A stretch of DNA of 64,000 bases from Rusavskia elegans (lineage: Eukaryota; Ascomycota; Lecanoromycetes; Teloschistales; Teloschistaceae), in NCBI GenBank assembly GCA_011316305.1, contig SAUG01000096.1:186001-250000 (forward strand). Direction: 5' to 3'. Shown here piece after piece: positions 37,459 to 48,600 of this stretch. A program made the position numbers and the translations under genes. Numbering within the stretch: the stretch's first letter is position 1; every line of letters begins with the position of its first letter. The notes below the pieces were generated by a model, which saw only the letters and a program-made list of their open reading frames with translations, searched no databases and had not been told where the DNA came from.

Positions 37459-38055
37459 ATGATGAAAGCGAAGGGTATTTCTGATTCGGTCCGTTTCATT
37501 CACATCGGCAAGCCCAGTCATAGACCTTGCATCAAGAGGCATTTTGTGAATATTGCATCGCAACGGTCATCCAAAAACCTATCCATGCAACCAATAATTG
37601 CCGAGGGCGAAGACAGGGACAAGCTGACAACATCTCTGTCAGCGCTGCTCGAAAGCGGGTGGCAACTTGATGAAGACAACATTGGTGTCCGGAAGACTTA
37701 TCATCTAAAAACCTACACCAAAGTCTTGGTACGTGTGTAATTACATCAACCGCCTTGACTAATGTTACTAGGACCTTCATCACAGCGTTGGAGTAGGAAG
37801 CAAGTCCAAAAACCACCATCCCGAGATGACAACTGTACGGTCTCATGCATGTTGGAATAAATTCGGTAACGTTGACTCATGGGTGTGCAGAAATCAGGCT
37901 CTCTCGCTGTACACTGGACAACACACCATCCTCGAGGCCTTTCTGCCAAGGACATCTTCATGGCGAAGTACTGTGATGAAGTAGCCAGAACCATCGGCAC
38001 TGTGGATGAGACTGAGGCTCAGCGGTGCGGCCCCGGCTCATCTCACACGAAATGA
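37459..38055 (+). CDS. Pterin-4a-carbinolamine dehydratase family protein (165 aa)
   Basis: Exons: 37459-37728, 37772-37834, 37891-38055. Introns are 43 and 56 bp, with donors GTACGT and GTACGG and acceptors TACTAG and GTGCAG. The core matches the family: LLESGWQLDEDNIGVRKTYHLK, KNHHPEMTT with the tandem histidines of the active site, and LAVHWTTHHPRGLSAKDIFMA. The enzyme recycles 4a-hydroxytetrahydrobiopterin in organisms with pterin-dependent hydroxylases; the role in fungi is poorly defined. About 45 Arg/Ser/Lys-bearing residues precede the core and could be a mitochondrial presequence, which would fit its neighbour ferrochelatase, but a second in-frame ATG lies directly after the first and MQPI marks a possible internal start. 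The function is called by motif only. Confidence 0.85.
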
Positions 38056-38445
38056 CAAGGGGGAGGCTATGATTTGCGATCTACCACCTTCTCCACTAGT
38101 TGTGGCATCTGATACAGAGCTTGGCCACTACTGTCGTACAGCCACTCTTGTTCAACTACCAGCCGCAATAAAGATTACACAGCAGTCGTTTGAACGAATT
38201 TCCATATCGAGGTACCGGTTGCTGTGTGCCCCTCGTTGCGATTGACTTTTACACAACGGTGGTGATACAAACGTGGCGCAAGGAACTCCCTTTTATTTCA
38301 TTCAATTATATGTCCGTGCATGACGGTCAAGGGTTCTATCATCACAGGACATGCTACCCGGCCCAGTCAGCAGAACAATAACAACAACAATAGTCTATCA
38401 GACAGCGATAGCCAGAAGCTGCATCAAAATCTGTATAGTTTAGTG
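38056..38445. other. Convergent 3' spacer
   Basis: A 390-bp region between the 3' ends of the dehydratase gene and the HeLo-like pseudokinase gene. It carries a short AAC/AAT-rich run near 38380. No gene, RNA or repeat was recognised. Confidence 0.4.
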
Positions 38446-40054
38446 CTATACATGGCAAATATTGGGGGACTTCCGTACCTTTTCAACAAAGCGAAGACCA
38501 ACCAGAATGCCAGTCTCCTCGCGAAGATCTTCATGATCGCCAAAGTTGGTGTTGCCAGGATCAAGGCACGTAAGGCACGCAATCACAGTCGAAGTGTAGA
38601 CTTGTCCCATTGCCCCGGGCAGCCGCTGCTCGGCATGCCCGATCAAGGCTCTTTTTAATTCATGAGCTCGTTTGCGTGGGTCTTTGATTCCCAAGCTTTT
38701 GTTGGATATGTACTCTTCGTTTGGGACAGGGCTATCTGAGCCAGCTTCCCATCCGAGGAATGACCGCCAAAGTCCAATCTCGAGCAAGCATACACCGAGG
38801 CTGTAGATGTCATGTTGCATGATGTAGTCTTTTTCCGGTCTGATCCCTTGCCTACTTGGGTGTCGATATATGTCTTTGTACCAAAGGTCGTCGTTTGAAC
38901 GCATCGAGCGTGCGTCTATCTGGCGAAAGCGATCCAGACCGATCATATAAGGCTTATCTGGATATTTTCCCTGAGTCGAAAAGCAAACGATGTTCTCTGG
39001 TCTCAGGCTCTTATGCACAAATTGACAATCATGCAAGAACATACATGACCGAGCAAGCATCTGCGCAATGTTCAGCCTAGCATTGAGAGGGAAAGACTTG
39101 TCCGCTTGCAAAAGCAAGCCCCTGAGACTCGTTGGATCATCATGCTTTTCAGGGAAGCGGAAGACTAGGTCACAGTGCTTGTCGTTTTTCAGTGCACCGA
39201 GGCAACGCAAGAAGCCGAAGAGTTCAGGATCGATCGATGAGAAAAACTGCACTAGGTGGTACACATCGGACACGCTTTGTTCGCGATTCGTCCCCATAGG
39301 AATTTGAATTCGATCCAGCAGCACAATCTCTCTGGATGTCTTGTCGATCCCAAGGGTAGCTTTTGAGTACTCAACGCCAGAAGCCATAGGCTCGACGCTA
39401 TTATATGGTAGGAAGACGTCCGTGGTCGGATTGTCAACCTTGTCCTTGTTGGACAACAAGTAGCGCAAGCCTGCCAGAGTATGCTCTGGACCGTCACTCT
39501 CGCCGATAGACCTATCAACTGTCTGCTGTACCTGCAGACCTGGGACGAGAACTAGCTGATACCACGTCGGGTCCAGCAGATTCTGCTGCCACTGGTCCAG
39601 ATCTTTTATTACACCGTCTATCTGATTCTTAAGAGTAACAGCAAATGCCCCGCGTCGCAATTTCCCTTTGGTCAACAGAGCGTGCAGGTAGTCTTGTTGC
39701 TGATCCTGCTTCTCGATACTTTGATTGCAAAGATCATTTGCTGCAATGAGTTTAGTGTTGATGACCGCGAGGATACTGTTGAAGTGAAGCTGAAAGCGGC
39801 CTGGTAGAGCGGACCAGACGTCGTGTAGGAACCTTAGCTGCACTTCAACCTTTAGCCACCGGTTTTCGAGGGTAAGTAACCGTTCGGCGAAGCCAGTCTC
39901 GGCATCTCGGTAGGTGCGGTATGTGTCACATAGCCTTTTACCGTACCTGGGTATCTCTTAACGGTCGATCTACCGCAACTGCTGCTGGTATTTCATACTT
40001 CAGACAGAGCTCACAAGTACCCACAATGGCAAACCCGACACCGGCTGTTTCCAT
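38446..40054 (-). CDS. HeLo-like domain / pseudokinase protein (514 aa)
   Basis: Exons: 40054-39999 and 39934-38446, with a 64-bp intron (GTATGA to TAAAAG). The join gives METAGVGFAIVGTCELCLKL, a typical hydrophobic HeLo-like N-terminus, running on to LLTLENRWLKVEVQLRFLHDVW. HeLo-like helical bundles occur in fungal cell-death and incompatibility proteins, where the N-terminus can insert into membranes. Residues ~215-500 are kinase-like but degraded: no Gly loop, HKSLRPENIV in place of HRDxKxxN, and GLDRFR at the DFG position. The later ICSLGV-type segment reads HDIYSLGVCLLEIG. It is probably catalytically dead and may act as a sensor or scaffold. It is divergent from the active-looking kinase gene at 40463, with 408 bp between. 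Confidence 0.75.
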
Positions 40055-40462
40055 TGCGCGTCAGAGTCTTAAGACGGTGCGTCGATGGGACGCCTTCGAT
40101 GCTCAAGTGGGCGACATTCGCGGTATCGATGGGGTCTTTCGTGGGTCGAGTCCCATTGCTCCGTAATCAAGCTCTCAAGATGTCAGTATTGCGTGGCATA
40201 CATGATAAAATGCTTGTACCGCCACCATTTTGCTCCAACTACGTGCTTTCGAGCTACGGTACTGGCAGATGGTGCTGATTGGGCCAAGATTAGCTTGATG
40301 CGGCTGGCTGTGGGGGCCAGCAGCGTCATGCTGCTTCGAAATCTCCACCTTGGGCATAGCGTTGTTGTGTTAATCTCTGAGGCTTAAATTGCCTTTATAA
40401 GAGGTTGGGATTGTCCTATCCTTTGAGGACCATATAGATGATCTTCGACCCGAGGGCTACCA
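40055..40462. promoter_or_regulatory. Shared divergent promoter of the HeLo-pseudokinase and kinase genes
   Basis: This 408-bp segment separates the two start codons, so both promoters must lie here or overlap neighbouring sequence. No palindromic operator or strong TATA box stands out. Short frames inside it are not supported as genes. Confidence 0.4.
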
Positions 40463-43421
40463 ATGTCTAGATATTCGGGACTTCTTGAACGCCATCGGCT
40501 CCAAACGTTTACTTTACCGCCAGACAGATGTATGCATATTCTGACCCCAGATCAGGGAACAAATGGATCTTCTCAGGTTCTCTACAAGAGGCGGGCTGGC
40601 AGTTCGGGCAACTTGGGTGGCGGCAGCTTCGGCGCCGTCCATCTTGAAACCCTTGACTCCGAATGCAGAGATGCTCCAGCTATACGAGCTGTGAAGACCA
40701 TCAGCAAGCGAGCAGCTGAGACCAGCAAAGTCCGCTGGGAGCAGGAAGTCGAAAACCTGCTTGTTCTTTCTCAGGTAATGCTCGATTCCACTCCTGATCA
40801 TGGCCTTGCTGTTGTGTGCTGATGCAAAAGCCAGCACACCGATTCTTTCGTGGAAATATTTGGTTGGTGGGAAGACGATCAGTCGATCTTTCTACCAATG
40901 GAGTATTTTGAAGCTTCCGACCTTTCGAGAAACCAAGACCTCATTAGGAACGAAGATGATATCCGGACAATATCTGCACAGCTTGCTGTTGGACTCCACC
41001 GTATGCATAGCCAAGGTATCATCCATCGAGACATCAAGCCTCAGGTGAGTGAATGATAACTCGTAACGCGTTACTCGTTTACTGATCACCTATGATAGAA
41101 CGTCTTCGTTGTTCGCCAACGACCGACATGGAAAGTCAAGATCGGTGACTTTGGGTTTTCCAAACGAATCAGTGACTCTGTCTCTTCGCCTTTTTCCGCC
41201 CGCGGCACGACCAAGTACATGGCACCAGAATATCGGGATCTCTTGAACAACTGTGAAACGTCGGACTTTACTGAGGCGGTAGACATGTGGTCCTTTGGAT
41301 GTCTTATTTATGAGCTCTTTGCAAGAAAATGTCCGTTTGATGACGCCTATGACACTCATGCGCTCAAGGACTATGTTTACGATGGAGTGTTTCCTAGACA
41401 GCCTCTGGATGACTGCGGAGCTAGCAGTGAAAGTATATGGTTGATTGAGAGTCTTCTTAAGCGGGATGCCCATCTGCGAATGACTGCGGAGGGTGCGCTA
41501 CAATGTGCCTGGATGGCCGCCGCCGCTGCACCAGCTACGTACAGGAGTCCCATCGGGGATCCGATCGCTCAAGAACGTCGTGCCTTCTCTCAGAGTGATT
41601 CAGCGGCCACGATACGTCCGGCTAATACGCTAGACTCCTCAACGGCTTCTTCAGGGGCAACCCTTCATCACACGGTTTCTGCACCGTCTGAGTTACTTGT
41701 CGTACCTACCGAGACTCCAGTCAACAAAGATAGCTCTACTTCCCTGGATACACTTTCCAGACCGGCTCTCCCCGACAGAGCCATCACCTTGCCTGAGAAG
41801 TCGCGCGTAAAGATCACTGCTGACGATTCAACACTACCTGTCTCACGCAGTATTCGGCCCCCTGAAATTCCGGTCCGACCAAAATCAAGTAACGCAATGT
41901 GGCCAGATGTCTCGCACGGCATCAGAGACATCAGGTTGGCGGATGCACCAGATCAGGCACCGCAATCAACGGGCTCAAAATCAATAGCTCGAAAGCCAGT
42001 TGCAAAGGCAGCAACAACCCAAGCGTTACCGAAACGGGTGTTTCCCTGCTTGAAAACATGCCAAATATCCGGCGGCTACGTTGACATCGCTTTCAAGAAC
42101 ATCAAATTCAAGCCACAACGAACGCCAACTTGCGATATCTGCGAGAGTCGTCGCGTATTCAACCCAGTCATCAAACAAGCAGATCTGTATTTCTGTAAAG
42201 ATTGCGGTCATAGGCCACTTTGCGCGCGATGCATAATCGGGAGCATCAAAACCCATGAGGATCCCCACGAGGCAGACCATAAGCTTCAGCGCTGGATCCA
42301 GGAGCATATCTTTCCATTTCAGGAATTCCTCGATCGTTTCAAACCCTTGGACGTAGAGTCAGAGGGTGTTGACCCTTCATTCGGAAATCATTGGCTGTCT
42401 TCAGATTACTCGTTTACTCCGCCGTCTGAAGGATTTCATGGGGTCCGATGGGTGCTGAACGCACCAGCTGGGGAGTTCTCTATGTCAATCCAGATCCGAG
42501 TTTCTCACCGCAAGGAAGCTATCGAAAGCTCTGCCATTGGAATACAAAAGTCAATGATGGTCAATGCAAAAGCAGTACCATTAGGCTCCATACTACTTGG
42601 TGCTCGTGTTGCTGATCCTAGCCAGTGTGACGACAGTAAAGATAGTCGTCATCTTCCTGACCGCCCGGTTGAGCAGGATATCAAACTGGCAAAGGAAGAC
42701 CAAACGCTGATGCTGAAGCTTGGGTTCAATCTGAGTGCGACTACGAAGCAGAAGATAGAAGTTCATATACGAGGTTCATACGACGTGCTCTATTTCAAAG
42801 CTGGCAGTCCTTTCAAATGGTGGCTTGAGCAAATTACGTAGGTACCAGTGCCCCCTTCACGAAATCCAACACTGACAGTGGCAAGGATCACACAATTAGG
42901 TGCCGAGCAACACGTAGCATCGATGGGCGACAAAATAATGCGAGAAAACGCCAAACAATTCCAGGCAAAGCAAAAACGGAAGCAGAGGATAAACCAAGGC
43001 TTTGGTTTGGTTGGTCAAGGCCTGGGGATTGCAGGTGCCAAAGGTCCTGTGAAACAAGGCCAAGTCATGATCTCGGCCATATCCGCCGGTATGGGTTTAG
43101 GAGGTTCCATGATGCGCCAGTCAAATCCGCAGCGTCCCATGACTCAGGCTTCGAACCAACCGGCACCTGGTACGTTCAAATATGATTACCGCATGGCTAT
43201 TTTGCGGCAGCTAATTTGTGTGTGTGACAGTGTACAACAATTACTATTTCAGCAGCAGCTTCGACCAGCCACAACAGCAAGAAGCTCAAGGATATGCTTA
43301 TGATGAGGTCGAGGATGGACAACAGGAGTATTACGAGGAGTCTGACGAAGAACAAGACATCATGTGGCAGCAACAGCAGTACCAGCAACAGCAATACCAA
43401 CAACAGCAGATACAACAATGA
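40463..43421 (+). CDS. Ser/Thr protein kinase with Cys/His cluster and polyQ tail (911 aa)
   Basis: Exons: 40463-40774, 40835-41044, 41099-42837, 42886-43169, 43231-43421. The kinase domain (residues ~50-340) looks complete: LGGGSFGAVHLE, RAVKTI, GIIHRDIKPQN, KIGDFGFSKR, RGTTKYMAPEY and VDMWSFGCLIYE. A Ser/Pro-rich linker follows. At ~540-600 a Cys/His cluster (TCDICESRR, YFCKDCGHRPLCARC, then HEDPHEADH) suggests a zinc-binding fold of B-box or ZZ type. Intron 42838-42885 (48 bp, in frame) removes a TAG that would otherwise end the protein; the alternative is a stop there and a separate small gene. The C-terminal part has a Gly-rich hydrophobic region (INQGFGLVGQGLGIAG, MISAISAGMGLGG), an acidic stretch and WQQQQYQQQQYQQQQIQQ at the end, a prion-like composition. 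Substrates are unknown. Confidence 0.8.
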
Positions 43422-44509
43422 TCACGCGGAAGGAACATCAATCGCGCTGGACGAAAATTCCATCCTACCGCATAGCCTCTTGCTCGATAGCCCTGCAAAG
43501 ATCCACTACTTCCTGGCCCTGCGACGAGCAAAGAAACCGGCCCGAAACCCAGAAATCCTACCCGGATCCTACACGTCAATACCTTCAGAACTCACCATCA
43601 GTGGATGCATTCCAGACAACGACTTAACGAGAACAGAAACAAAGAAGACAAGACCCTCAATTGATCTGTGATTACGTACACATATGCGGTGCAATATAAA
43701 GTAGGAATATCTCATTCCGAATATGAATCAATTCAAGTATTTCTGGGCCAAGCCTGTCACGTCGATCTCTTATTCAATTCACTCCCAACGTTTCTACGGC
43801 TTTCGTACTGTAGATTATTCAGCTAACTCGGCTAGCGAAGCCTTTCCCAGGCATCCACTCCATTTTTTCTTTCCATTGCCCTTCTATAACATGTCCGCCT
43901 TGTATGCTAAGACTACATCTCACCATGGCATATTTATCATCCTTCCTCCAGGACCTCCTTCCAAGAAGGTCCGCCGTCTTCCCCAATATCTCCCCTCATC
44001 AGGCTATCATCTACACAACATCCTGACCCACCGCACCGAAGTATCCACAACACCGTCCATCCCCCTAACCAAGACAACACTACAGATACGTACTCCCATC
44101 CTCTCCCACAGAAACGGAATAAAAAATACGAAACCCAATTCCAGAAAAAGTATTCCGGACTCGCGGGTCCGTATGAATCGCACATGTTGCAATAACTCTC
44201 TAAACGGAGTGTATAAGTATATCCTCACCCATGTAAATAAAATCAGAAAAGTATTCCCCCCTCTCCATCCATTACCCTATCCCTCATCCACCACACCACC
44301 ACACCACCCCGCCCGCGTCCACCAATACACGCAACTTCCCCTGGCCCCCTTAGCCCCCTCTGCCCCACCCCCTCTCCACCCGTAATCCGCCCCCAATCCA
44401 ACCCCCCCCCTCTCTCCGCGAAAAAACCACAACATCCCACCTCAATCAAGATAAAAATCACTATGACTTCAATCAAAATAGCTTAAACACATCACCCCTC
44501 TACACAAAC
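43422..44509. other. Spacer with a long pyrimidine-rich tract
   Basis: From about 44.24 to 44.42 kb the plus strand is almost all C/T with CCACACCACC and CCCCCCCCTC runs. A plus-strand frame at 43723-44385 exists mainly because of this bias. The TRIM-like element inserted just after the tract. No gene is supported. Confidence 0.45.
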
Positions 44510-44976
44510 TGTCAACATCCAAAATCAGCCATACACACTACAAGTACCCACTACGCTCAAAGACGCTGTAGGGCCCCCGTTTTTGGGCTGACAGTTATGA
44601 GCCCGGACCGTTAAGCCCCTCCACAGCAGACAAATTCAAAGGTCGGAGACGCCAAGCCAAAGACGCCAAGCAATCGGCAACCAATAGATATTAGATCCGC
44701 ATAACAGCTGCTCATACTAGGACCGAATAACGGCTAGTTATCGAAACTAGGACCGAATAACGGCTAGACCCAGGTCTGCATAACGGAAATATCGCCAATC
44801 AAAGCCAATCAAAAGTCAGTCATTAAAGCCAATCCAGCCGATCAATCTTCCAATTCAGCTCAACTGCCCTCGGCTGTTAAGCTGAGGGGGTGTGTCAACA
44901 TCCAAAATCAGCCATACACACTACAAGTACCCACTACGCTCAAAGACGCTGTGGGGCCCCCGTTTTTGGGCTGACA
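44510..44976 (+). mobile_element. TRIM-like non-autonomous LTR element, intact (467 bp)
   Basis: Two 84-bp direct repeats (44510-44593 and 44893-44976) differ at a single base. Each begins TGTCA and ends TGACA, the TG...CA and short inverted ends of an LTR. The element is flanked by CAAAC on both sides (44505-44509 and 44977-44981), a perfect 5-bp target duplication. Immediately after the left LTR is GTTATGAGCCC (44594-44604), which is complementary to the anticodon arm of eukaryotic initiator tRNA-Met (GGGCTCATAAC); Copia/Ty5-type elements prime from such half-tRNAs. A purine run, GAGGGGG (44884-44890), ends 2 bp before the right LTR. The 299-bp interior has no coding capacity, so the element must be moved by another element's enzymes. 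One LTR mismatch implies recent insertion. Confidence 0.85.
44716..44767 (+). repeat. 22-bp tandem repeat inside the TRIM-like element
   Basis: A 22-bp unit starting ACTAGGACCG and ending AACGGCTAG occurs at 44716-44737 and again at 44746-44767, a 30-bp period with an 8-bp spacer. Further CATAACGG/AATAACGG pieces follow near 44772. It could be a packaging or dimerisation signal, or simply slippage. Confidence 0.7.
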
Positions 44977-45651
44977 CAAACACTACATGCAAACCCAATC
45001 AAGGTACCATACCATACTATACCAACTTCTGCAAGCCAGCATGATTTACAACCAAGTCATAGGAATTTGTAGACTTAGCGCTGGCGTTGTAAGTTGCGTC
45101 TCGCCATTCGTTGGCTTTCAATGTCCGTTTCGGGGAGAAGATTTGCTTACTGTGGCAACGACTCGTTTATATCGGATTATATGGGAGGGTTCTTGTGTAG
45201 TGTAGTGTAGTGTAAAGGCGTCTCATAGCATTGAATGAGAAAGTTGTTCTTTTGAAGTCTAGAGTAAAATGGATTATCTCAATCTGACAACACAGGTTAC
45301 TAGAAGCCGTCAGTCAGGCAGCCAGGACGAAGCAGCAGAAGTCAGCTATTCCAACATAATCAATATATAATAACTTTTCTTGTGTCGCGCATATACAGTC
45401 CAATCCTCCCCTATTGTCTACAATTCACCCGCGAATTACTTCCTAAGTCTTTGTACAATTTAAGCATTGCCGAATCTTTTCACATCATCCAATTTCCCCA
45501 ACCACCCCCCTACCAATCCCAACTTCATAAGCAGTTTCAACTTAATTCACGTCAACCTCCACCATCATCCTCCCAAATCAACCCCTAGTCAACGCCAAAC
45601 CCCTCGCTCTCCCATCCGCTCCTCCCCCTTCCCCCTCACCTCCTCAAACCC
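44977..45651. other. Spacer between TRIM-like element and Cu-ATPase 3' end
   Basis: A short microsatellite of about four TGTAG units lies near 45194-45213. The DNA becomes pyrimidine-rich toward 45.65 kb. No gene or RNA was recognised. Confidence 0.4.
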
Positions 45652-48600
45652 CTACTCCCCCTTCATCCACGCTTTCTCCCACCCTGCCACCCTTTTCTTC
45701 CACCCCCACCCCATAACCAAACTCGCCATAACAACACTAATACTACTCCCCGCCATCGCCGCACTCCCCCACGCAGGACTCAATTTGAACCCCCCTTCTT
45801 TGAGCCTGAAGAACAGCCCCGCAGCCACAGGGATAAGGACGGCATTATACGCGACCGCCCAGGCGAAATTGTACTTGATGCGGCGGAACACCAGACGGGA
45901 AAGGTTCAGCAAGACGAGGATCGTGGTGAGGGAAGAGGACAGCAAGATGAACGATGATGTTGAAAGCGCGATATCGGAAGAACCGTTGTGGGAGGAAATG
46001 GCGATGGAGACGTTGGCGGAGGCGAGAGCAGGAGCATCGTTGATGCCGTCTCCTATGAATGCTATCACCGCTTTTCTCCTCGGCTTCTTACTTTCCGGTG
46101 CATCCCGTTGCATATTCATAGCGCCATAGATAGCCTTCGAAACGAAAGAGCGCGAGGGAGCTTGACGGAGGGGAGCGTTCTCTTTGAGCCACTTGATCTT
46201 ATCTGCTTTCTGAGTCGGTAGACAGCCGGCAAAGACATGGTCCGCCGGGATGGACAAGGTGGACGCGACAGCGGAGGCTGTGCTCCGGTTATCGCCTGTC
46301 AGCATGTAGACTGCGATGCCGCGGGATTGGAGGGCGTTGATTGTAGGAATTGCGGAAGGGCGAAGAGGATCAGAGATTGCGAACATGGCTGCCAGTTCCC
46401 AAGACGAATCATCAGAGGATAAGACCGTAGAGGACAAGGCGGCAGCCGAGGAGGCTGCAGACAAAGAGGCTTCATAGCAGGAAGCTGCGAACGGGTCGGT
46501 GATCTGGCGGAGGGCGAGAAGAGCGACGGATTTTGATTGGGATTTCCAGGTAGAGAGTGTTGTGGAACTGTAGTAATTCACCATTCCTTCTTGGAGAGAG
46601 GCAATGAAATCTTCGGAGCCTATGGCGGCCTCGTAGCTAGTGCTGCAGTTGGAGTCTTCTCCGTTGACTTTCATGGTGAAGGTACCACGAAGACCTCGTC
46701 CTGCTTCTTCAGTAATTGAGCTTGCGGTGACTTCAGCTCCAGGCTGACTCGAAGCCAAGTGTAGGATTGCCCGTGCAAGTGGATGTGAGCATGTTTCTTC
46801 AAGGCATCGTGTGACCGACCACGCTATCTTCGAGTGGTTGCCTTCTGCCAGCATCTCATGGTCGGTGACGGTCGGGTTTCCACCTTCGGTCAACGTCCCT
46901 GTCTTGTCGAAGACGACCGCATCCAAATTACTAGCTTCTTGAAAGGCTTCACCACCGCCGCGGACTAGAATGCCACTTTTGGCTGCCAGCCCGCCTCCGA
47001 CGAATAGTGCTGTTGGGGCTGCTAATCCAATACCGCAAGGACATGCCACCACGAAAACCGCGATGGCGAACTCAAGACTCCAGAAGGCCCATCCACCATC
47101 TTGGTTTTTGATATATTTCGAATCTAGCAACCCAGATTGCCCTAGTGCGAACCAAACGAGGAATGTTGTAATCGCAAGAGCGGTGATGACGGGCACGAAA
47201 TAGGCAGTCACAGTGTCCACGACACGCTCAACAGGAGCACGTTTCGTTTGACCTTCCCGAACCACCGATATGATCTGATCCAGCATGGAAGTCCCCCCCA
47301 GACCAGTAAATTCAACTTGCACGGGATTGCCGGTATTGACTGTCCCAGCAAAGACCTGATCTCCTTCGTTTTTGGGGACATCTCGAGCTTCACCTGTCAA
47401 AGAGCTCTCGTTGAATCTTGATACGCCACTAACGATGATAGAATCGGCTGGAGGTGAAGAACCGGACGGGACGACGACCACGTCACCAATTTCAAGCAGG
47501 TCAACGCTTATGGTTTGAGTACGTGAAGCAGAAACAGCTTGGGTCTGCTGACTCGAAGAGTTTGATGGATCTTTGTCGCGGCTTTTTGTCGGAAGGACTA
47601 GGATGGCTTCCTGGGGGCGTAGTTGGCCAAGCATCGTAACGGCACTTCCAGTCTTTGCTTTGCTGTACGCCTCAATGAATTTTCCCAGTAGAATAAATGT
47701 GGTCAGGAACACTACTGCATCGAAGTATTGGGGCTTGCCGCTCATAGCTGTAGTTGTCTGCTTCGTTCTCGCGCCCTGGATGAGCAACGCTATCGAAGAG
47801 AAGTAAGCGACCGAAGTGCCTGCTGACACCAGCAAATTCATGCTGCCAAAGCGATAGAACCTTCGGAGTATGGGGACCTGGCTTTTCGGTCGCCACAATG
47901 CCCGGATCTCTTTCATAGCATGGACGTGGAAGACCGAGGCTGCGCAGAACATGATCGGCGTTGCGAGGATACAAAGAGCCCACTGGGCACGGGTGACTGT
48001 TCCACTCCAAACGGCTGTTTCGAAATACTTTCGAGTGGAATTCGTGGTTGGAACGAGGCTCATCCATACAACTCCTATCAATAAGGTAGGGATGCTCGTG
48101 AAGAAACACAGGACAAGCCGCCTTGTCAGTATTTTTCTCTCCTGAGCCTGCATTAATCGGGATTGGTCTTCGATGGAAGGCGGATGATAGACTTGTGTAT
48201 TGAACTTCTCATGCACTGCATCGATAGTGGATACAATATCTCTTATTGTCAATAAGCCCGGCGATGGAGTGTAAGTCAGCCGAACGATAGGTTTCTCAAT
48301 CGAAGGCACGTCTTCAATGGTCAAATGAGAGGGGTACTTCGTGGTCAGGGAGTTGACCAAGCGACCCGGACAGTGTTGGCAGAACATTCCGTCGATGCTC
48401 AACTGGACAGAGCGCTGTGCCGTTGGACTGCGACTGATTGATGTGACTTTCGTAGTTTTCGCAGCCAGCGGTTTCACCTCCCCTATGGAAGCTTCGAAGC
48501 CCAAATCTTCAACCAAATCGACGATTTCTCCCGCCTTGTCTTGCTCGCCTGTATACTCGACGTTAGCGCTGTGCGTCAGAAGGCTGACTTCCACTTTGGA

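Noticed and set aside
40085..40150. tRNA-like A-box and B-box pair (TGCTCAAGTGG; GGGTCGAGTCC)
   Set aside because: Both boxes have mismatches, the T loop is not canonical and no acceptor stem forms; probably chance.
42848..43303. Separate small gene downstream of the kinase
   Set aside because: No ATG near its start. A 48-bp in-frame intron links it to the kinase in the same phase and the following exon also fits, so one gene is simpler; noted as a testable alternative.
43723..44385. 220-codon plus-strand frame
   Set aside because: It exists largely because the strand is a pyrimidine tract (CCACACC, CCCTCTCC); no domain, no splice context and low-complexity composition.
45467..46129. 220-codon plus-strand frame
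   Set aside because: It is antisense to the 3' end of the Cu-ATPase, whose motifs prove the minus strand is coding.
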